Of a stretch of 64,000 nt of DNA, positions 59,901-64,000 are shown piece after piece (position 1 is the first letter of the stretch; each line of letters opens with the position of its first letter). Made by a program: the position numbers and the translations under genes. Source of the stretch: Membranipora membranacea (Eukaryota; Bryozoa; Gymnolaemata; Cheilostomatida; Membraniporidae); contig OU612070.1 of NCBI GenBank assembly GCA_914767715.1, positions 25,038,025 to 25,102,024 on the forward strand. Reading direction: 5' to 3'. The notes under the pieces were generated by a model. The model saw nothing but the letters and a program-made list of their open reading frames with translations. It did no database searches and was not told the DNA's origin.

Positions 59901-62900
59901 TATTTTTATCACTCTTTAACCTTTGATACTCCATACAATAGCATGCAGGTAAAACATGATCTTATTTGCCTTCGGATGCTGATCAGCTTAGTGTTAATAA
60001 AGTTAATAATATAAATATATACATATATATATATATATATACATAAATATATATATATATATATGGATTGCGCTAACAGAAAGGTATGCATTAGTTTTGT
60101 CACACCACTCTTTTTTAAAGTAGCGGCATGACAAGGCTGGCTATGCATGCTTTGACATAGAAAAAAATTAATGTGTAATAATTTTTACAGACATAAGGCC
60201 ACAAAAATTACCCTTTAGGCCGTATTGGCAAAATTGACAGAGGTTGCCCACAGCTGATGTAGTGTAACATGGACCCATGACAAAAAGACACTTAAAGGAC
60301 AAGTTTATTTAATGAGTCTTACTTTGGAATCAAGCTTTTCAATAGAGGAGATGGTCCGAGAAGTAGAAACGATACACACTGTAATAATCCACCAGCAAAC
60401 ATGACGCTGTACACATAACCCTGAAATCAGAACAGAGAAACTTTAGTAATAAAGGAATAGTCAGGGATTGAAAATTGCATCCCGAAATGAAGGGCTCTGT
60501 GGAGACTCCCTCCCCACGAGACCGATGTGGAAGACCCAAAGGTAGTTCTAGTACTGTCAGATTGGCATCTCAACTGCTTTTCCTCTACATATACCTACCT
60601 ATATACATATAACATTGACGACACAGGCCTGCATCCTGAGGACTAAAGTTTAATTATCTAGCAATGAATTTGTAAAACCTAGCCCTATAATAACGGCCCC
60701 ATCTTTGTTGTTGTTCTTTGGGGCTGCTGTAGTCTGAGCCCCCCAGACTTTTGCCCCCCTTCCGTCCGACGGCTGCTGTGATAAGGCTAGTGTAACCTTG
60801 TAGGCTTATATTTCAAAACAGCTACCTAATGAAAATATTGTCATAATAAAATTAGAATGGATATAAATAATACAAACCTTGTCGGTGAGTTTACCGATGA
60901 CAGGTGATAGAAGAGTATAGACAGCAGACCAGATAAAAAACACCAAACCTACAACCGTCACGCTGATCGAAAACTGTCAAAATAGATATAACAGTAATCA
61001 CATGGTGTTCTATTATAGATATAACACTAATCACATGGTGTTCTATTATAAAGCACATCTTTAAAATTTTGGCACTCGAGAGTAAATGTAAAACAAAGAT
61101 GACATCAATATGTTTTAAATTTAAAATGGTAGAATGAATTTAATGAAACCATGTAGACTGCTGATTTCAGTTTCAGTCTTCAAGCTGTCAGCACTCAGAA
61201 TAAAAATAATGTGGCAGTCAGTCATCAGACAATTTAAACATTTCGGAAGGTTTGACTAGCTAACAATTACTGAACCCCATCACTTTCATAATGGAGAGTA
61301 AAATTTTGTGCTAGCTAACATTAAATCATCACAGAACTAGCTAAATAAGATTTACTACTCTGACAATATTCAGCATCATACATATACAGCTCCAATGTTT
61401 GAAAGCTGACAGATTGCGTAACGTGATGAAATGGAGTTTTGAACACATATATACTCACAGTATCCTGTAACCACTGGCTCATAATAGGATCGAGATATGT
61501 CATACTGAGGCTAGCTCCGACATAATGTACACATATCAGAGCTATTCCTATATTACTCAATAAAGTATAAAACTTCAGAGATGATTTCTCTCCTGCAAGA
61601 AAAACAAAATATTGTGTTTTGGTGTTTTTTTCCTAATTTTGAGCTATAAGCTATCAACAATTAAACATCCTAGAGGAGCCAATTAATTTGTTGAATATTG
61701 CCTCTTCCTCTGTCCTCTTACTAAAACATTTATGAAATTCCTCAATTTAGTGTCACCAGGAATTGAACATCCTGTTCCTTCTAACACAGATGGAAATTAG
61801 AGGCAGAGTGAAATATAATACAGATTTAATTAATTGTTGGACATCATTAAAATTGTTGGTCCTGTTCCCAAATTATTTGTGGAGAAAATTCTGTGATATG
61901 TACGTTTTTTTCCAAAAACTGGCAAGACATCGGATCAAGTTTAATCCAATTGCCTGCATTCTAGTTGCTCCCTTCCACAGGTTACTGTGGCGTGAGTCGG
62001 GAGCAACTCTGAATGCAAGCAAATGGACAAAACTTGGTCTAGCAAGACACAGACAAGTGAAATGTAATTCAGCTGAATCTTACCATCACCCTTGATGACG
62101 GGTTCAACGAATGCAGCAATAGAAGTGATGAGAGAAAAACCTCCAACAACAGCGAACGGCATGCTGAAGCCACCACTCTAAAACAAAAGAAAAACGAGAT
62201 GAAAACCACAAAATTATAATAATTATCCTGTTGTATTCATGAAATGGTTTATTCTTACAGCAAAAGTTTGAAAATAGATCCCTACTTGACAATGAATCAC
62301 TTGAATCAAGTACACACACACACACACATATAAAACTTTGTTGTCTCAAAATTTGATTTGGGTAGATCGAGTTTGCTGTATCATCCATTTTTGAATACAA
62401 TTTTTTTTCATATCAGGGAAAATGCGTAGATGAAACTGATTGCAAATTGCAGATTGGGGATATGCTAATAACCTGATCATAATCTGATAATAAATATAGC
62501 ATATGCTATTGCTAGCCTATAACTATATAACTATTAAGTAGCTAATTGTTTAAAATAAGTAACAACAGGATTTGTTCTTGTAGCTTATCGGAATTTTGAT
62601 TGATTGATTGACTGATGGATCTGTTACATGGTTATCATAATACCAGCAATAATTTTGAGAGAAGTTTAATAAGAAACTATAGTTTTTTGGTATTGAAGAT
62701 ATTCCGGGTAGCCAAATAAAAAATGATCATTATTCAGCAATAACATTGGTGCATCGGTCAACCATATAATAATAGTCATTATTAGCAATAAAAAAAGGTC
62801 AATTTGCCTGTTTGCGTACTATTATCCAGAATGCTCCTGTCCCCCTGTTTCCAGTTCTTACAAGAATTTGATACCAGCAAGGACCAGGGACTATTAAAGG

Positions 62901-64000
62901 GAAAGACGCTCATCCGCCACATGAATGGTTATTAGGATTAATGATAAAGGTTCCTTCGGTTAGCTTTATCAGTATCTTAAAATAAACTGTAAGTTATGCT
63001 GACATGTGTCAGATATTGTACTTACATCATAGATCAAACCACCGATGACCGGTCCAAGTGTGAAACCAAGTCCTACAAGCATCTCAGCTATCGTCTATAA
63101 CAAGAAGACATAGATATCAATATAAATACATAAAATATATAATATGTTCAATAAGATTTTGATCAATAATTTGTGTTCTCATTTCAATCGGGGCTAGTCT
63201 GAGCAAGGAGTAACAGTTACTCCTTGGTCTGAGGCGCCAGACTCTTGCCCCGTCCGGAGGCCCCTGGAGAATAACATCCTATACATTTGGAAACGATCGC
63301 ACACAAGTGGAAATTTTACAATAAAATAGTTCGATATTACTCACATTCACAACAGCTATATGATCAGGGAATGCTATAGACAGGATAGCGTAGTTACTGA
63401 CGACAGCCATTGCTGCTCCGAGAGCATTTATAATTCTAATAATAAAACACATGGAGATGAACGGCACACCATCGGGACACCACACAAGAAATCTGCAAGA
63501 ATAGAAAGTTTAGCAATAAGGATCCTATGATACGAATGTAGAACATCTCCGCTGGCAGCTCTCTCTCTCTCCCTCTCTCATAATAAGCTGATAAACAGCT
63601 GTGTTTATATGGCAGCACCTTTATAATGTTACATAATCTTTTCAAAAATCATACTTTGCTCCAAGTTTTACAAAATTTAAAATTTTTGATTCCAGTAACT
63701 AAACTGTCTAGGCATCCAGCAACAAAATAGCTCATAGTTTCAAAGAAGAAGTGCTGATGTGTAGTTATGCGATTTAACTCAACACCAGTGGTACCACGAC
63801 AATCAGCGTGGAAAGATTGTCATGCCTTGAATTAAAATACTATGCCTTGATGTTGAAAGATATGAAGCAACAAAACTGTATTTCGCTTAATTGATCTGAT
63901 CAAGAGACGTAAAACCGATTGTTAAAGAGCTGAGACGTCTCGGGAAATGTTAATCAACCCTTACAATTTTTTAGTACATGTTGCTCCTACTGCTCCACGC
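56997..64000 (-). CDS. SLC18B1-like MFS transporter, 5' end outside the window
   Basis: Minus-strand exons: (63698-63655, probable), 63492-63345, 63094-63026, 62177-62084, 61592-61459, 60973-60878, 60420-60323, 58390-58295, 57774-57606, 57107-56997 (stop TAA). From 63,492 onward every phase chains and all junctions are GT-AG. The product is a multi-pass major-facilitator carrier, with segments such as LGFTLGPVIGGLIYD (MFS motif C type), a central loop, SPVIGKLTDK (second-half motif A type), GLASSN-like and GPVIAGYF helices, and a short acidic cytosolic tail ending DMDKGIY. The order and spacing match SLC18B1 (vesicular polyamine carrier family), so amine/H+ antiport is inferred. The probable exon at 63,655 ends KLGAK. 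Compared with relatives, a helix between it and the FLVWCPDG exon seems missing or unfound. A trace at 63,979-64,000 may be a further exon. Confidence 0.85.
57474..57589. mobile_element. 116-bp MITE, copy 1, in the last intron of the transporter gene
   Basis: Ends TAGATCAAGTTTAATCCA... and, reverse complemented, TAGACCATGTTTGGTCCA. Flanked by 'ggataagc' (57,466-57,473) and 'ggataaac' (57,590-57,597), an 8-bp duplication with one mismatch. A sister copy lies in another intron of the same gene at 61,930. Confidence 0.75.
59192..59239. repeat. Two tandem 24-bp units
   Basis: Exact duplication of 'gacgtgattatcttaaacta' plus gtgc, within an intron of the transporter gene. Confidence 0.9.
60009..60063. 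repeat. (AT)n microsatellite
   Basis: Interrupted AT dinucleotide run in an intron of the transporter gene. Confidence 0.9.
60984..61049. repeat. Two tandem 33-bp units
   Basis: 'agatataacastaatcacat' plus ggtgttctattat occurs twice with one difference. The first copy starts about 10 bp upstream of the acceptor of the exon ending at 60,973 (minus-strand intron side). Confidence 0.9.
61930..62041. mobile_element. 112-bp MITE, copy 2, with exact 8-bp target duplication
   Basis: Same family as 57,474-57,589 ('gatcaagtttaatccaattg', 'cctgcatt' and the 'agcaactc' block shared). Flanked by an exact 'gcaagaca' at 61,922-61,929 and 62,042-62,049. The 8-bp duplications are compatible with hAT-type mobilisation. 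Confidence 0.85.
63204..63226. mobile_element. 23-bp palindromic insertion with exact 7-bp target duplication
   Basis: CAAGGAGTAAC-A-GTTACTCCTTG flanked by 'gtctgag' at 63,197-63,203 and 63,227-63,233. Related sequence at 60,730-60,760 ('gtctgag' followed directly by C-rich 'ccagacttttgcccc') looks like the unoccupied version of the same dispersed sequence, supporting insertion. Confidence 0.75.

Overview
The window is eukaryotic nuclear DNA. It is AT-rich, genes are split by short GT-AG introns, there are no operons, and small DNA transposons, fold-back elements and decayed retroelements are dense. An SLC18B1-like MFS carrier, an RBM4/lark/RBM14-type RNA-binding protein and CR1/L2-like LINE debris together suggest an early-branching metazoan. 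A demosponge would fit, but that is inference and the species is not determined.

Layout. (1) 1-6.4 kb: rearranged repeats holding truncated, stop-containing copies of the giant gene (190-330, 2030-2312, 2550-3030), LINE 3' ends, a 374-bp inverted-repeat element and a 414-bp hAT-type MITE that carries a tRNA-like unit. (2) 6.4-11.6 kb: no gene I can support. (3) 11.6-15.0 kb, minus strand: an eight-exon gene for a 367-residue protein with one RRM and a long RGG/SR-rich tail. (4) 15-23.7 kb: two decayed LINE reverse-transcriptase remnants, a cluster of small hairpins, two tandem ~230-bp repeats carrying the U2 snRNA 5' domain, and a few isolated exon-like stretches. (5) 23,771-46,254, plus strand: a seven-exon gene predicted to encode about 6,523 residues. 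Its last exon is 18.7 kb, fully open, and encodes about 45 diverged copies of an alpha/beta-looking unit of roughly 110-140 residues. I do not recognise the family. (6) 46.3-48.6 kb: the 3' end of that gene is duplicated twice more as pseudogene copies. (7) 48.6-56.9 kb: intergenic, with a frameshifted gag-like retrotransposon remnant and several inverted repeats. (8) 56,997-64,000, minus strand: an SLC18B1-like transporter running off the right edge, its introns and 3' region containing MITEs and ultra-short palindromes flanked by target-site duplications.

The three protein genes have no obvious shared pathway. The most unusual items are: the giant protein, with a dual-acylation-type N-terminus (MGNLLASC), tyrosine motifs and basic clusters; the debris of partial copies on both sides of it; a series of palindromic insertions of 21-127 bp, several with 7-9 bp direct repeats, one of which duplicated a splice donor; and the U2-like tandem repeat lying beside a hairpin array.
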